Below are positions 39,682-50,334 of a DNA stretch of 64,000 nt, piece after piece. The notes under the pieces are model-generated. The model made no database searches. It saw only the letters and a list, made by a program, of their open reading frames with translations, and was not told the origin of the DNA. Position 1 is the stretch's first letter. Every line of letters begins with the position of its first letter. Location: positions 559,637 through 623,636 of the forward strand of contig KN805389.1 in assembly GCA_000818945.1 (NCBI GenBank), given 5' to 3'. The position numbers and the translations under genes are program-made. The stretch comes from Schizochytrium sp. CCTCC M209059. Its lineage: Eukaryota; Sar; Bigyra; Thraustochytrida; Thraustochytriidae.

Positions 39682-40449
39682 CTATTGATCCTCGGGAAGT
39701 ACTCTTCGCTCCTGCTCTTGGCGGATGGCTTGCATGAAGACGTCCGGCTCAGCGGGAGACACGACCGTTGAGGAAGCGCCGCCTCGACTTTGAAACCATG
39801 TGACATCCACCCTCTTTACGCGCCCTTCGAGGCTGGCATGTGCCTCCACACTGCGTACATGCTCGAACGGGATCGCTGTGACCCACCCTTCGCCACTTCG
39901 CTCGTCGCTCACTCCGACGAGGAGAGCTTCGGGAGTGAAGGCGAGGTACTCAGATTGGTCTGTCGTGAGCCCGGATCGCGGCCTGCTGCGAATCTCCTGC
40001 ACCCTCCGCGCTATCTCCATTTGCGACTTGCCCGTTCTCGGGATCCTAAAAAACGACTTCAAAGCCACGGCAAGGAAAACGAGACCAAGTAAAAGAAAAG
40101 CTATACCCAAGAGCATGAGAAATGTAAAGATTCTGGTAGGAGATCCGAGAAGCGCGCCGCCAATTACAATCGCCACGACCGCTGCTACGCCAGAAATAAG
40201 GGTCAAACTGCTCGAGCAGATTCGGGCGCGGCAACTCATACGATAGCCTGTCGTCTCAACCTGGCGACACTCTTTCTCAATCTCCTCATTCTCCAAAGCA
40301 GCGTATTCTCGACTCTGGCTCACGAAGGTTCGTGTGATCTCTTGCCGAGGACCCGGCCGAGACGAAAAGAAGGCGTGAGTGGCAATGTCGGGTGCGCCGA
40401 CCGCGTCCACCACGGTTATCTCCACCTCATCGGCTCCTGCGCGACCCAT
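39682..40449 (-). CDS. Two-helix membrane protein with cytosolic C-terminal domain, unknown
   Basis: A 255-residue protein I do not recognise. The N-terminal ~75 residues are soluble, with an acidic helix (ALENEEIEKECRQVE). Two hydrophobic helices lie at about 80-102 (SLTLISGVAAVVAIVIGGAL) and 105-131 (RIFTFLMLLGIAFLLLGLVF). Residues 135-255 are a predicted soluble domain with strand-rich stretches (EYLAFTPEALLVGVSD, GWVTAIPFEHVRSVEAH, KRVDVTWFQSRGG) and a final helix. This resembles the PH-like/GRAM-like folds that often follow a membrane hairpin, but the similarity is only general. The ATG at 40449 is chosen because residues upstream in the frame look untranslated and start with TTG. It converges with the P4-ATPase gene. 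Confidence 0.62.
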   Translation of the reverse strand: MGRAGADEVEITVVDAVGAPDIATHAFFSSRPGPRQEITRTFVSQSREYAALENEEIEKECRQVETTGYRMSCRARICSSSLTLISGVAAVVAIVIGGALLGSPTRIFTFLMLLGIAFLLLGLVFLAVALKSFFRIPRTGKSQMEIARRVQEIRSRPRSGLTTDQSEYLAFTPEALLVGVSDERSGEGWVTAIPFEHVRSVEAHASLEGRVKRVDVTWFQSRGGASSTVVSPAEPDVFMQAIRQEQERRVLPEDQ

Positions 40450-41656
40450 GTTGCCGCTCCTCGCACCTGCCGCCGGAAAATAATCGAGGTCTGCTACGTC
40501 AGTCTGGGGCTGTTTGAAACACAATAGTGTGGACAAGCGAGGTCTAGAATCGAGGGGTCCCGCGTCGTGTGACCAGCGTGAAAGTGTGTCGCCAGAATAC
40601 TTACTCCTGGTAGGCCTAGGTGGGAACCGCAACTTGCCCGTGTGAATGCGCAAACCCTCATCTCATAGACCGTCAGCGTCTTCGCCAAAAAAATAGATCT
40701 GGGCTCCGAGGGGTGCGAAAGAAACCGCGTGACGGTGAGTTGACCCCCGCGACCCGTGGCTCGAAATTCTCTTTTACGAAAGCGCTCGAGGCACCACGCA
40801 TAGCAGCACCAGAGCATGGATACTCGATACCGCAACAGCCAGAGAACTTCGCGCCGGGGCTGAGCGCGGCGGACATGCACTCGCGCCTCTTCGGAGTTAG
40901 CTGCAAACACCATGTTGTAGTGGCGGGCGTGGGCGGCCTCCTTTGCGCGCGCGAGTGCGCGCGCTAAATTTCTTCCGCCCTTGTTGCATGTCCCGCGCCG
41001 AGCGGTCGCGTTTTCGCAAGGCGTGCGGTGATCACTTTTCCGCCCGCCCAGTCACGGTGGTGTATAGGAAGGCCATAAGCAGTATTTTGACTCCCAGTGC
41101 ACACGCCGGAAAGATCGCATTGCTGCACTTGCGATCACGGACGATTTGCAGGCAAGAAAGGCAAAGGTCGGAGCAGGAACAGTGTGTAAGAGACAAGACG
41201 GGGAAAGGTTTTGCACGCTGGCTCGCCTGGATTGCGCGACTTGCCATGCGCTGCATACACTGCAGTTAGGAGTTGCAAGGTTAGTCACTCGATGTTGCTC
41301 GCTGTCGTATACAGAGTATAGAAACTTCATCACGAAGGGTCAGAGGGTCGCTGACCCGCCTGTAAGATCAACCCTCGTTTTTGTTTGACGATTTTGATAG
41401 CTGCAAGGTAAAGCCTGGTTATTGTGTAAGGACACTAAAAAATATGCCGATTGCGCCAACATAAGCGTAGTAGGAAGAAAATGAAGTGAAGCGAATTCCG
41501 AAACGCGTTAAGCCCGTTAAAGCTGCGCTGGCGTCAGCGCTGCGCAAGGCGTGGCCATTTTATAACAACATCATCCTATTCTTCTTGTATTTATGTAGTA
41601 AAGCTAAGTGTTCAACAAGACTTGATTTTGGGGGTTGGCTGGAGAGACACATGGTC
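40450..41656. other. Intergenic region, no gene seen
   Basis: This 1.2-kb stretch holds the promoter of the two-helix membrane protein and the 3' flank of the HERC gene. Short open frames show no domain and no low-complexity array stands out. I see nothing supportable. Confidence 0.45.
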
Positions 41657-44600
41657 TTACTGAAGACCGAAACCCTCCGCATTCTGCATTGCAAGCATAA
41701 GCTTGAGCTCGAGCTTGGCTTTGGAGGTATATTCAGGAACAAGGAGAATGTTGAAACAAGTCGATGCCGTCGGCAGCTGCTCCGAGTCAGGACCAGCTCG
41801 CTGAATCTTGAGTTGAAATGTCCCGATTTGCAGCTTTGGCGCGCCCGTGCAAAAGCGCAAAAACGTGCGCTGCTGCTCACGCGAAAGCTCGCCCACAATC
41901 TCCCAAAGCCACTGCACAACCGGTGAGGAGCTGCTGTAACCGCCCTCATACACTGTGTTGTCGCGGATCTGAGTCACATCAAAGTCATCTGAGCCAGTCA
42001 GCGCGAGCTCCAGCTCGTCAGGGCGAAAGAGCGAAAAGCTCGTGAGGTTTCGGGGAATAAGCATCTGGAAACCTTGCATGAGAGGCTCCGCAGCCAACTT
42101 GATCGAGTCAATGAGAAGATAACGAACATAGGCGTCCACATACTCCTTGACATTATCGCGCGTGACATCCATGTCTTGGCCGCCGGGAACGAGAGGTACC
42201 GGTTCGCCGCTCATGCTGCGATGTCCTGGGGCTTCAAAGGTGCACATAAAGACATCTACGAAGTCATCACCATCGTACTCGAGCATCTGACGCAAGCCGT
42301 CTGCGAGCGTCGGGTTGAGCTCCGCGAGATCCCGCAGACCTGGTTTGGTACGCACTTTACCAAGCAACGTTCGGTAAAAAGCAAGAGCAAAGTTCATGTC
42401 GATGATGGTGGCATTGTAGATGGCCAAGCCCAAGAGCTTGCCGACCATACGATAGGCATTCGGATCCGTCGTCGCGGTCGACAGAGGGCCAAGATTGAAC
42501 CACAATTCGCCTGTGTCCCCTTCGCGGGAAAACATGCCGTAATCCTCGCTGAAAAGCTGCTCCGCAAGCAGCTGGAAAAACTCCTTCTTGACACCGCCCG
42601 CGTCGACTCCCTCCTCTCCGCGGAATTTCACCATGAGCGGGCGCTTGAGATCTACCGCCTGCGCACGATCGAGCGCCCGCATCGTGTCCCGGATAAGATC
42701 ACTTCGCGACACTTCGAGCACAAAATACGGCACGCCTCCCATCAAGGGGAGGCCGGCCAGCTGGCCACGAAAAGCGTTAACGTTTGCAACCATTTGCTCG
42801 CGATCCTCGATCATGAGGAGGAGCGTCTTGGTGTCCGGCGAAAGCAAAAACCCGTACTCGAAAATGGTCCAGGCCGACTTTGCTTTGCCCTTGACCTTTC
42901 TGTCGCGCCAGCGCAAAAAGTAATTTTGAAGGAATTCGGCAGGGTACGCCAGCAGGCTACGCGTGTAAAAAGCCTCGACAGGAATGCCTTCCTGCATGAT
43001 GGCGGGCGCCGCAACAATGGCAGCATTGGACGGTGCCGCGTTGGCCACTGAGTCGGAGAGCAAGTTCCGGCGTTTGGCTTCGTTCTCGTGACGCACATTG
43101 TTCATGAGGTAAATACGCCGTGTCACGACACAGAGTTGCTTGAGGCTGGCATCGGCGATCTTGCGTCGGCTCAAGTAGACTCCGATCGAATCGACGAGGC
43201 GAGGCGTGACGAATTTTGCCAAAATGTCTCCAGGAACTTCCATAAAAAGCCATTTGTGCAAAATCTTCTCAATCGAGGAGCGCGGCATGCTTTCCGTGGC
43301 GATAACGAGGCGCTCGTGCTCAAATTGAGCCAGCAAAGACGTCGGGGACATAAAGAGAAGCAGGTACGGGCGAATCTGGTCCGGCTCCTGCGCCGAGGGG
43401 GCAAACTTTACAAGTGCACGCGTGACGGGCCGCAAAAGATTTTGCATCAGCCTGCGCGCTGGCTCGTATCCATCCTTTTCGTCGTTTTCGAGCTCGACAA
43501 TTGCCTTGGTCGCAGCCAAAAGGCCGCGCACGACACCCTCGATATCAAGTCCTGATCCAAGCGCTTTGTCGGCGCGACCAATCGCCTTGGAGGGGTTTAG
43601 CTTCCACGAAAGCGCAGAGGCGCGCGGGGTCGCCAGATAGGCTGGCTTGCAGAAACTGCCGGCAAGCATGTAGGGGTCCTGAAAGAGACGGCCCAGGACC
43701 GAGAGGGTCTCGCTGAGATCCCCAGACTCGAGGGCGCTTGACGCCGTGTTGTACAGCTCTGTGCTCGAAATCCAAGCTGCCTCGTGCGTCCGCCCGCACA
43801 GGGACAGGCGTACCTCGCGCGCGATGCTCGCGGCGGCAGCTGGTGCCGCGATGACCACTACGCGGTCAGGGAGTGCGGCGAGCTCGTATGCCGAGGCATG
43901 ACGATCCGTCAGTGTAATCGTGAAGGGGCTTTCCTCGCCGGGCGTCCAGGTGAGGATCTCGCCGCTGGCGGCCAAAAAGGTAGTGACACCAGCCGCGCCT
44001 CCGACCATTTGAGCGACTTCAATCTCGTTTGCCTGAAAGTATGACATGGCCTCGGAATTGGTGGGTCGACCGGCGCCGCACCAAAGAAGAGCGCCGGGGC
44101 GACCCATGAGTACAGTGTGCGCATCGCCGCACGCCAAGAGGTCAACCGCAAAGGGCACGGGCATTCGGGTTGGTTCCGAAGCCGTCATGATTGTGTTGGC
44201 AAACCCGAGTTGGCCCTCGTCGTTGCGTCCGCATCCGTAGACGCGACCCGACACAGTCACTGCAACCCAATGGTGCGCTCCGGCCGCGATAGCTTTAACA
44301 GGTACATTCTTGAGCGCCTTTCCGGCGAGATACAGGACCGCAGGGGCCTTGCGGCGCGAAACAAAGACTCGACCTGACACGCCGAGAGCTACGAGGACCT
44401 CGGAGGTGCATGCAATCTGTACAACGGGCTCGTCCAGTGGGACTGAGACGGATTTTGCAGCGGGATCGTTGGAAGCCACCACAAAGACGCGTCCTTCGGT
44501 GTCAAGCAGCGCCACGTACGTGGAGGAGCAGGTGACCTGAATCACGTGCGCGTCTACCTGGACGGGGACTTCTGCAGGAAGGGCGACAAAGGCGCGACCG

Positions 44601-45145
44601 TCGCGCGTTGCGTAAGCAACGAGCGCGTCGCGGCCGCTTATAGAGACAATGCTTTCAATTTCTGCTGCTTCGGGCTCGATCCAAGGGCTGGCGCGCATCT
44701 CCAGTCCCTGGAAGGAGAACATGGTGCCGGGGACGTCAGGGTACGATGTCAGAGGGGAAGGCCCGAGGGACATCCACTGTGGCTTCGTGGGTGTTCCACG
44801 CAGCGATCGCAGCGAGGCGCGCAAGCTTTTGCGCTTCGAGCCGCCGCCGCCGCCCGTGACGATGGACACGCTCTTGCCAAGGCTCGCGCGGACCCTTGAG
44901 AGAGAACCCCTTTTCCGCATGACCTCTGCGCCTGACGCGCGTCCTGCGCCGTCGACGCCGTCGACCTCTTCGTCTTCGAGCATCTCGTCGTCAAAGAGCG
45001 CGTCGTCCTCTGCGTCAAGCTCGGCGATGCCGGCGAGCTCGGTGTCCTCGTCATAGTCGTCCTCGTACGACAGCTCGCGCCGGACCTGCTCCTTGGCGGC
45101 GGCGGCCAGCACGCGCGCCTCGCTTGCGCGCCGTATCGAGTTCAT
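41657..45145 (-). CDS. HERC-type E3 ubiquitin ligase (RCC1-like repeats + HECT)
   Basis: A 1162-residue ligase. After an acidic N-terminus (EDDYDEDTELAGIAELDAED) come RCC1-type repeats in the first half, clearest as GRVYGCGRNDEGQLGFAN followed by ACGDAHTVLM. A helical middle and a C-terminal HECT domain of about 350 residues follow: LMVKFRGEEGVDAGGVKKEFF at its start, GKLLGLAIYNATIIDMNF, then LPTASTCFNILLVPEY. The catalytic cysteine is C1130, 33 residues from the end, slightly more than usual because of a short C-terminal tail. HECT ligases accept ubiquitin on this cysteine and transfer it to substrates; RCC1 propellers bind partners. The layout matches small HERCs (HERC3/4-like). ATG at 45145 was chosen; upstream the frame reads a serine/arginine/leucine repeat from a gagc microsatellite. 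Confidence 0.92.
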   Translation of the reverse strand: MNSIRRASEARVLAAAAKEQVRRELSYEDDYDEDTELAGIAELDAEDDALFDDEMLEDEEVDGVDGAGRASGAEVMRKRGSLSRVRASLGKSVSIVTGGGGGSKRKSLRASLRSLRGTPTKPQWMSLGPSPLTSYPDVPGTMFSFQGLEMRASPWIEPEAAEIESIVSISGRDALVAYATRDGRAFVALPAEVPVQVDAHVIQVTCSSTYVALLDTEGRVFVVASNDPAAKSVSVPLDEPVVQIACTSEVLVALGVSGRVFVSRRKAPAVLYLAGKALKNVPVKAIAAGAHHWVAVTVSGRVYGCGRNDEGQLGFANTIMTASEPTRMPVPFAVDLLACGDAHTVLMGRPGALLWCGAGRPTNSEAMSYFQANEIEVAQMVGGAAGVTTFLAASGEILTWTPGEESPFTITLTDRHASAYELAALPDRVVVIAAPAAAASIAREVRLSLCGRTHEAAWISSTELYNTASSALESGDLSETLSVLGRLFQDPYMLAGSFCKPAYLATPRASALSWKLNPSKAIGRADKALGSGLDIEGVVRGLLAATKAIVELENDEKDGYEPARRLMQNLLRPVTRALVKFAPSAQEPDQIRPYLLLFMSPTSLLAQFEHERLVIATESMPRSSIEKILHKWLFMEVPGDILAKFVTPRLVDSIGVYLSRRKIADASLKQLCVVTRRIYLMNNVRHENEAKRRNLLSDSVANAAPSNAAIVAAPAIMQEGIPVEAFYTRSLLAYPAEFLQNYFLRWRDRKVKGKAKSAWTIFEYGFLLSPDTKTLLLMIEDREQMVANVNAFRGQLAGLPLMGGVPYFVLEVSRSDLIRDTMRALDRAQAVDLKRPLMVKFRGEEGVDAGGVKKEFFQLLAEQLFSEDYGMFSREGDTGELWFNLGPLSTATTDPNAYRMVGKLLGLAIYNATIIDMNFALAFYRTLLGKVRTKPGLRDLAELNPTLADGLRQMLEYDGDDFVDVFMCTFEAPGHRSMSGEPVPLVPGGQDMDVTRDNVKEYVDAYVRYLLIDSIKLAAEPLMQGFQMLIPRNLTSFSLFRPDELELALTGSDDFDVTQIRDNTVYEGGYSSSSPVVQWLWEIVGELSREQQRTFLRFCTGAPKLQIGTFQLKIQRAGPDSEQLPTASTCFNILLVPEYTSKAKLELKLMLAMQNAEGFGLQ

Positions 45146-45407
45146 CCTCCTTCCCTCCCTGCCTGTCTGCCTCTCCCGCGCGTCGCGCCGCGACGTGCGT
45201 GCAAGCGAGCGAGCGAGCGAGCGAGCGAGCGAGCGAATCGAGCGAGCAATCGAGCGAGCGGGGGGCTCGGCGTCTCGGTTGTTGGTTTGTTGACCGCGGT
45301 CCCACTCCACTTGGCATCGATGATGCCTGGGTAGTACGTATGTGTGTATATATTATATAGTCGGGGCCTGCCTGCTGAAAAAGGCCTATATCGTATGTTT
45401 GATGATC

Positions 45408-45453
<46 letters not shown>

Positions 45454-46637
45454 CTGTCTGTCTGTTTGTGTGTCTATGTGTGCGCGTGTGTGCGCGCTTT
45501 CCATGCTGCGCCCGTAGCGCCGGCCGCGCGCATGTCGGTTCCTATATTAGGAGAGGCTGCGCGACGCGAGGATGGACCGTGGATACCCGACTCGGAGCGA
45601 CGAGCGGCCAGGGCAGGTGCACCTCGCTGGCCGATCATGGCGGCAAACGATCGGGCCGGGGCCTGGCGCACAGGACCGCGCGCCGGGCCGCGCGCCAGCC
45701 AGTGCGGGGCTCCGGCCGGAGCAGGGCACCAGCGATGGCAGCGACGCTGGCGCGGCAGGCCTGACTGCTGCGCAGCGCGTGCGGCGCGTGCGGCAGGCAG
45801 GCAGCTCCGCGGCACATGCAGCTTTCTCTTTCTTTTTCCTTTAATTGGCCATCGTGGGTGGGTTTTTTATTTTTTTTCTGTTTTTTATTTTTTTATTTTT
45901 TTTTTCTGATCCTTCCCTTGTTGCTTTGGGGTTCGCCTCCGGCACGCGCCGCGCCGGACTCGGAGAACGGCAGCGGAGGAGGAGGAGGCCCAGGTAGTAG
46001 CCGTAGGCAGCAGCCAGGCCGCCGGGGTCATGACAGGGTTGCACACTGCGCCGCGCTGGCCATGGTGGCTGCGGCGGTGTCCACGAGGGTCCAGGAGAAC
46101 CTCCCTTTTCCCCCTCCCCGGGCCGCGCACCGCGGCGGCACCGCGGCGGCACCGAGGATGACTCGAAGTAGGCTAGCCTATTGCGCGTGTGAAATGTAAT
46201 TAATATCATGTAAAGAAAAGAAGAGGACCTGGGGATAGGCTTACGGGGAAAAGACCAGCGCGACAGTGGAGGATGTGGGGACCCTAAGATAGTGTACCTC
46301 TGGTAAAGCGCTCCTCACCAAAGCTTTACAAGTCTCCCGCACATGCTGCTCTTCCTTTAAGTATCCACAGTAGCGCACTGGGATGAGTGAGAGGAAAGGC
46401 TCCTGTGAGACACGCATAAGGGGAAAAGCGGCGCGTGCCGCGATAATCTCCCGCACGAGGGAGGCCGCGCCCGCAGCGAGGAGAGACACGCAGACTGGAC
46501 TCGCAAAGGTGGCCCGCAGAGAGAGGACGTTCACTGGGGCGCGTGTTGTGCCGCGAGGGCGAGGCAAAATCGATTGAGCGGAGTCGAGCGAGACGAGCGA
46601 GGGACGCGCCGCCGCCCCGAGGGAGGCAGGCGGGCGG

Positions 46638-46676
<39 letters not shown>

Positions 46677-46843
46677 CGGACCCAAGGCACGCAGCGAGCG
46701 GAAAGCCGCGCAGCCGGCGCCGCCCTCGCGCGCTTCGGTTCGCTTGACGTCGAGCTGCCCCGCGCCGCGTCTCAACGCGTCGCACAGGAGGTATTTGAAC
46801 TTTGAGCAAGCACAAGCACGAAGACGGGCAAGAGACGAGCAAG
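45146..46843. other. Divergent promoter region with several tetranucleotide repeats
   Basis: This 1.7-kb region lies between the HERC gene and the multidomain GTPase gene. It holds gcga repeats at about 45205-45236, (GCTT)11 at about 45409-45453 followed by GTCT, a T-rich tract at about 45868-45908, and (CACG)10 at about 46638-46677. No gene is seen. Confidence 0.6.
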
Positions 46844-49800
46844 ATGACGTCCATCCTGGAGAACTCGGAGGAGGTGCTGACGAGGATGCAGACGAACGAA
46901 CGCGTGGTCAAGTTTCTTGGAAATGACGACAAGAGACGCATGTCCATGTTTACCGGAGGCCGCATCGGCGCCTCGCGTCTGAGCAACGGGCGCGCAGCGG
47001 AAGGCGTCCTCCGTGTGGATCAGACCGCGCTCGTCCTGGTGCGCTTTGCGTCGAAGCGCTTTTCCTCGTTCCGGTCGAAGCGGCAGTCCGCGAAAGTCGA
47101 AACTCTCTGCAAGGTGGAGGACATTGTCGACGCACGTCTCAGCCCCGACGCGCAGGAAAAGCGCGAAGGCAAGTGGCAGCTGAGCGCCGAGGCGCAAGAT
47201 GGTCGCGTTACCGTCTACAATTTCGAAAGTCCCAATGTTTTCGAGGCCGTCGGGTGGATGCAAAGCATCCGCAGTCTGCGCGGACTCAGGGAACGGCCCG
47301 TGACCGCCGTAATTGGCGAAACGGGCGTTGGCAAGTCGCTTCTGGCGTCCAAACTTGCCGGACTTGATCGCGAGAATTCCGTCTTTCGCGTCGACGACAC
47401 TCCGGAGAGCGTCACCGTCGTTACCGACATGTACCTCACACATTGGCTCGGCAAGGACGAGGACCAAGAGATCGTCCTTGTGGATACGCCCGGCCTCTTG
47501 GACTCGGAAGGCCGTGACGCAGAACATGCTACAGAAATGCTGGCCAAGCTCGCCCAACTCGGCTGGGTCCACACCTTTGCGATTGTACTCAACGCGCAGG
47601 ACACCCGTCTCAAGGGTCCACTCACCCAGATGCTCACAACGCTCGAGAAGAGCTATGGCAAGCAGTTCTGGGCGCATGCCTGCATCGTCTTCTCGCACTG
47701 GTTTATGGACGCCGCGTCGGTGCGTCGTCGCAAGGACAAGGATGAAGAGTTTATGTCTCGCCGCTGGAACGACGAGCTTGCGCGAAGGTTCCCCTTCATC
47801 ATGGAGCTGCGTTCCGTTGATAAGCGCCTGCCCTGCTTCTTTGTCGACTCAGACGCTGCAGAGGGCGAGGAGTCGAAGCTGTTGAGTGCTGAGCTCCGTC
47901 GCTTCGCCGAAATCGCATCGCAAAACCTCCCTCTCGACTGTCGCAAGGTGCTTCCCGACGTCCAGGCGGCCATGCTCGGCGCCAGCGTCCCGGCCGACGC
48001 CCTCGAGCTCGCGCAACACCTGCGCGAGCTCGATCTCGTTGAGCGGCTGCCACGTCTCATCGAAAACGACATTCTCACCGTCGAGGCCCTTGGCCGTCTG
48101 CGAAACCGTACGCTTCGCGACCTGCTTGGATGGTCCTCCCAGGAAATTAACACGCTGCGTAGCGCCGCGGACGTGGTAAGCACCGATAACCCGGAGCACG
48201 TTCTTATTCGCGACTTCGAGGCTCTCGGACTTCCTACGGAGGCGATTCTTGGATCTGGTCTCACCTCAACGGAGCTCCTTGCCATGGAAGACAAGGAGGT
48301 TATGCGCGTCTGTGGCTTCAAGGTCGAGCAGATGAAGCTGTATGATGAATACCGTGAGACGGTCCTCCGTAACCAACGCGTGACTGCAGACCTCCTCTGG
48401 GAAGGCGCTATTGTGACGCGCAATACAACGGGCTGGGCCTACGGTGACGAGAGTCGTCCCCAAGACTTTCTCGCCCCAGGTATGATCATCAACTGGCGTG
48501 ACCTCGATGGTGAGGCGCATGGCGTGCTCGATCCTCCTGCTGGCTATGCGGGGCACCCACGCACCTACGAGGCGCCCGCGCATCCGGGCTGGGCGCGTGT
48601 CTACTGGTTCGGCTCGGGTTACACGAATACGTACCGCATTGGTGCCGACGAGGTGCACGAGCTCAAGTTCGAAAAGACTTCCGAGGCCGGCGTCGAGTAT
48701 GCTGATCCGGACGATCTCGACGGCATTGTTTTTGCCCCTCTTGAGTCTACTCCTCAACGCGTGACGCATCGGGACCTGCGCTGCACCTTTTCCTTTCCCA
48801 AGGGCCAGCGTTACGGGCACTGGGCCAAGTTCGATGTCCGTCCCGCAATCTGCAAGGCCGTGGGCGGTATTGAGCCTGGTCAGATTGTTCGCCTGCCCAA
48901 TACGTCGATTGAGGCCATTTGCATTGGCGTTGGTATTGAGGAGGAGGGCAACATCAAACTCTGGTTTCGGGTGCTTAGTGACGGAGGCTCCGTCGGCGCT
49001 GGTCTCTTCCCAGACCAGGCCCTTCCCGCGCTCGAAGTATTCGACGCGGGCACCGTCGAGGAGGCTGAACACGAGGATTGGGAATGCCATTCCGATGATG
49101 GCATCGAGAACGACGAGCTCGACTATGTTACGACAAACATCCAGGAAGACTTCAAGTACGTCACGGGTGTTCGCTACCGCGAGTACGCTACCTTTGATAT
49201 TCGCGACGAAATGCTCGACCGCTTCAACTTTAAGCTTGATGGCCATCCGCTTCATCATGGTGACGTCATCAAGCATAAATCCTCGGGTGCCGTCTTTACG
49301 ACTGTGGGCGTGAGCACGCACCAATCGGAGCGAGCCCGTTTCTGGCTTCATAATGGCCAGAATCCTGGCGCCAGCGTGTGGACCTTTCTTCACAATGACA
49401 TCAACCAGTTCGAGCGCACCGGCGAGAAGCGTTCGCTCGAGCAGATTGAGCCGCCGCGCAACATGTTTACGGCCCCGTCTGAGGACGAGCGCCGCCGCAT
49501 GAACCTTGAGCCCACCTTCGAGTTCCCTCGTGGCACAGGTTTCCAAACCACCATGGCTACGTTTGACGTCACCGAGGCCACGGTGCGCAGTTTGTGCGGA
49601 CAGCCCCCCGGTGCGGTCTTCATGGGACCTGACGGTCGTCGCATTACGGTCATTGGCGCCAGCCCTATCCCCGAGACGGGCGTTCCGGACGTCTGGTACC
49701 ACATGGACGGCTCTCGCGGTGCGGGTCTCATTCCCGAGTTTGCGCGACTCGTTACAGGTCAGTTGTTTTCGGACACGGGCGAGATTCGCGATCTCGAGGA

Positions 49801-50089
49801 GCTTCGTGAGGAACTCGGCAGTATGCCTGCGCCCATGAACCCGCTCCAGGCCTTGTTGCAAATGCTTGAGCGCGCCGCTGACGGTGAGACTCGCGATGGG
49901 GCTGCCGACCAAGCCGAGGAGGCCGAGGTCGCTCCGAGTCCCTCCGCCCCGTCAACGGGCCAAGCGCGGCAGGGGCAAGCGGCTTCGGGGGGCGCTCAAG
50001 CCCCGGCCTCTGGTGACGCTGGTGATGACGATGATGACGAGTTCATCAGTTACCTGCGTGGTGAAGATAGCGACGATGAGGACAACTAA
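46844..50089 (+). CDS. Multidomain GTPase: PH-like, AIG1-like G domain, SAM-like, MIB/HERC2-like, three novel repeats
   Basis: A 1081-residue protein. Regions in order: a PH-like strand-rich domain (~55-148) and a GTPase with P-loop GETGVGKS (158-165) and switch II DTPG (214-217). The GTPase is most like the AIG1/Toc/septin group; no canonical NKxD is visible (the strand reads ACIVFSHW). Two SAM-like helical domains follow (~387-446, ~447-511). A MIB/HERC2-like beta domain comes next (~520-609), with GAIVTRNTTGWAYGDES and TNTYRIGADEVHELKF. Then come three ~85-residue repeats I cannot name (~644-726, ~769-854, ~890-971), sharing [AT]xFDV/I, a T-V/I-x-G core and WF/WY. The tail is acidic and disordered. 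ATG 46844 follows an in-frame TTG at 46802. The GTPase and repeat calls are well supported; PH, SAM and MIB calls are by motif pattern. Function unknown. Confidence 0.8.
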   Translation: MTSILENSEEVLTRMQTNERVVKFLGNDDKRRMSMFTGGRIGASRLSNGRAAEGVLRVDQTALVLVRFASKRFSSFRSKRQSAKVETLCKVEDIVDARLSPDAQEKREGKWQLSAEAQDGRVTVYNFESPNVFEAVGWMQSIRSLRGLRERPVTAVIGETGVGKSLLASKLAGLDRENSVFRVDDTPESVTVVTDMYLTHWLGKDEDQEIVLVDTPGLLDSEGRDAEHATEMLAKLAQLGWVHTFAIVLNAQDTRLKGPLTQMLTTLEKSYGKQFWAHACIVFSHWFMDAASVRRRKDKDEEFMSRRWNDELARRFPFIMELRSVDKRLPCFFVDSDAAEGEESKLLSAELRRFAEIASQNLPLDCRKVLPDVQAAMLGASVPADALELAQHLRELDLVERLPRLIENDILTVEALGRLRNRTLRDLLGWSSQEINTLRSAADVVSTDNPEHVLIRDFEALGLPTEAILGSGLTSTELLAMEDKEVMRVCGFKVEQMKLYDEYRETVLRNQRVTADLLWEGAIVTRNTTGWAYGDESRPQDFLAPGMIINWRDLDGEAHGVLDPPAGYAGHPRTYEAPAHPGWARVYWFGSGYTNTYRIGADEVHELKFEKTSEAGVEYADPDDLDGIVFAPLESTPQRVTHRDLRCTFSFPKGQRYGHWAKFDVRPAICKAVGGIEPGQIVRLPNTSIEAICIGVGIEEEGNIKLWFRVLSDGGSVGAGLFPDQALPALEVFDAGTVEEAEHEDWECHSDDGIENDELDYVTTNIQEDFKYVTGVRYREYATFDIRDEMLDRFNFKLDGHPLHHGDVIKHKSSGAVFTTVGVSTHQSERARFWLHNGQNPGASVWTFLHNDINQFERTGEKRSLEQIEPPRNMFTAPSEDERRRMNLEPTFEFPRGTGFQTTMATFDVTEATVRSLCGQPPGAVFMGPDGRRITVIGASPIPETGVPDVWYHMDGSRGAGLIPEFARLVTGQLFSDTGEIRDLEELREELGSMPAPMNPLQALLQMLERAADGETRDGAADQAEEAEVAPSPSAPSTGQARQGQAASGGAQAPASGDAGDDDDDEFISYLRGEDSDDEDN

Positions 50090-50334
50090 ATGTTTTACCC
50101 TCCTCCCCCTCCTCACCTTCTCACCCCCTTACGCATCAATTAAACACACCAGCCAGCATGCAAACAAACCACAAGGTATTCTTCTTTTCTACTTTGCTAT
50201 CTCATCCCATACATGAACATGAATTTGTGAGTTTCTTGCTTCTCCGCCCAGGCCTACTTTACCTTTGCAGAAGGATTGGTTTCGAGCGATGAAAGAAGTT
50301 CCGCTCGTGTTCACCGCCAAAAATATGCTTCTGT

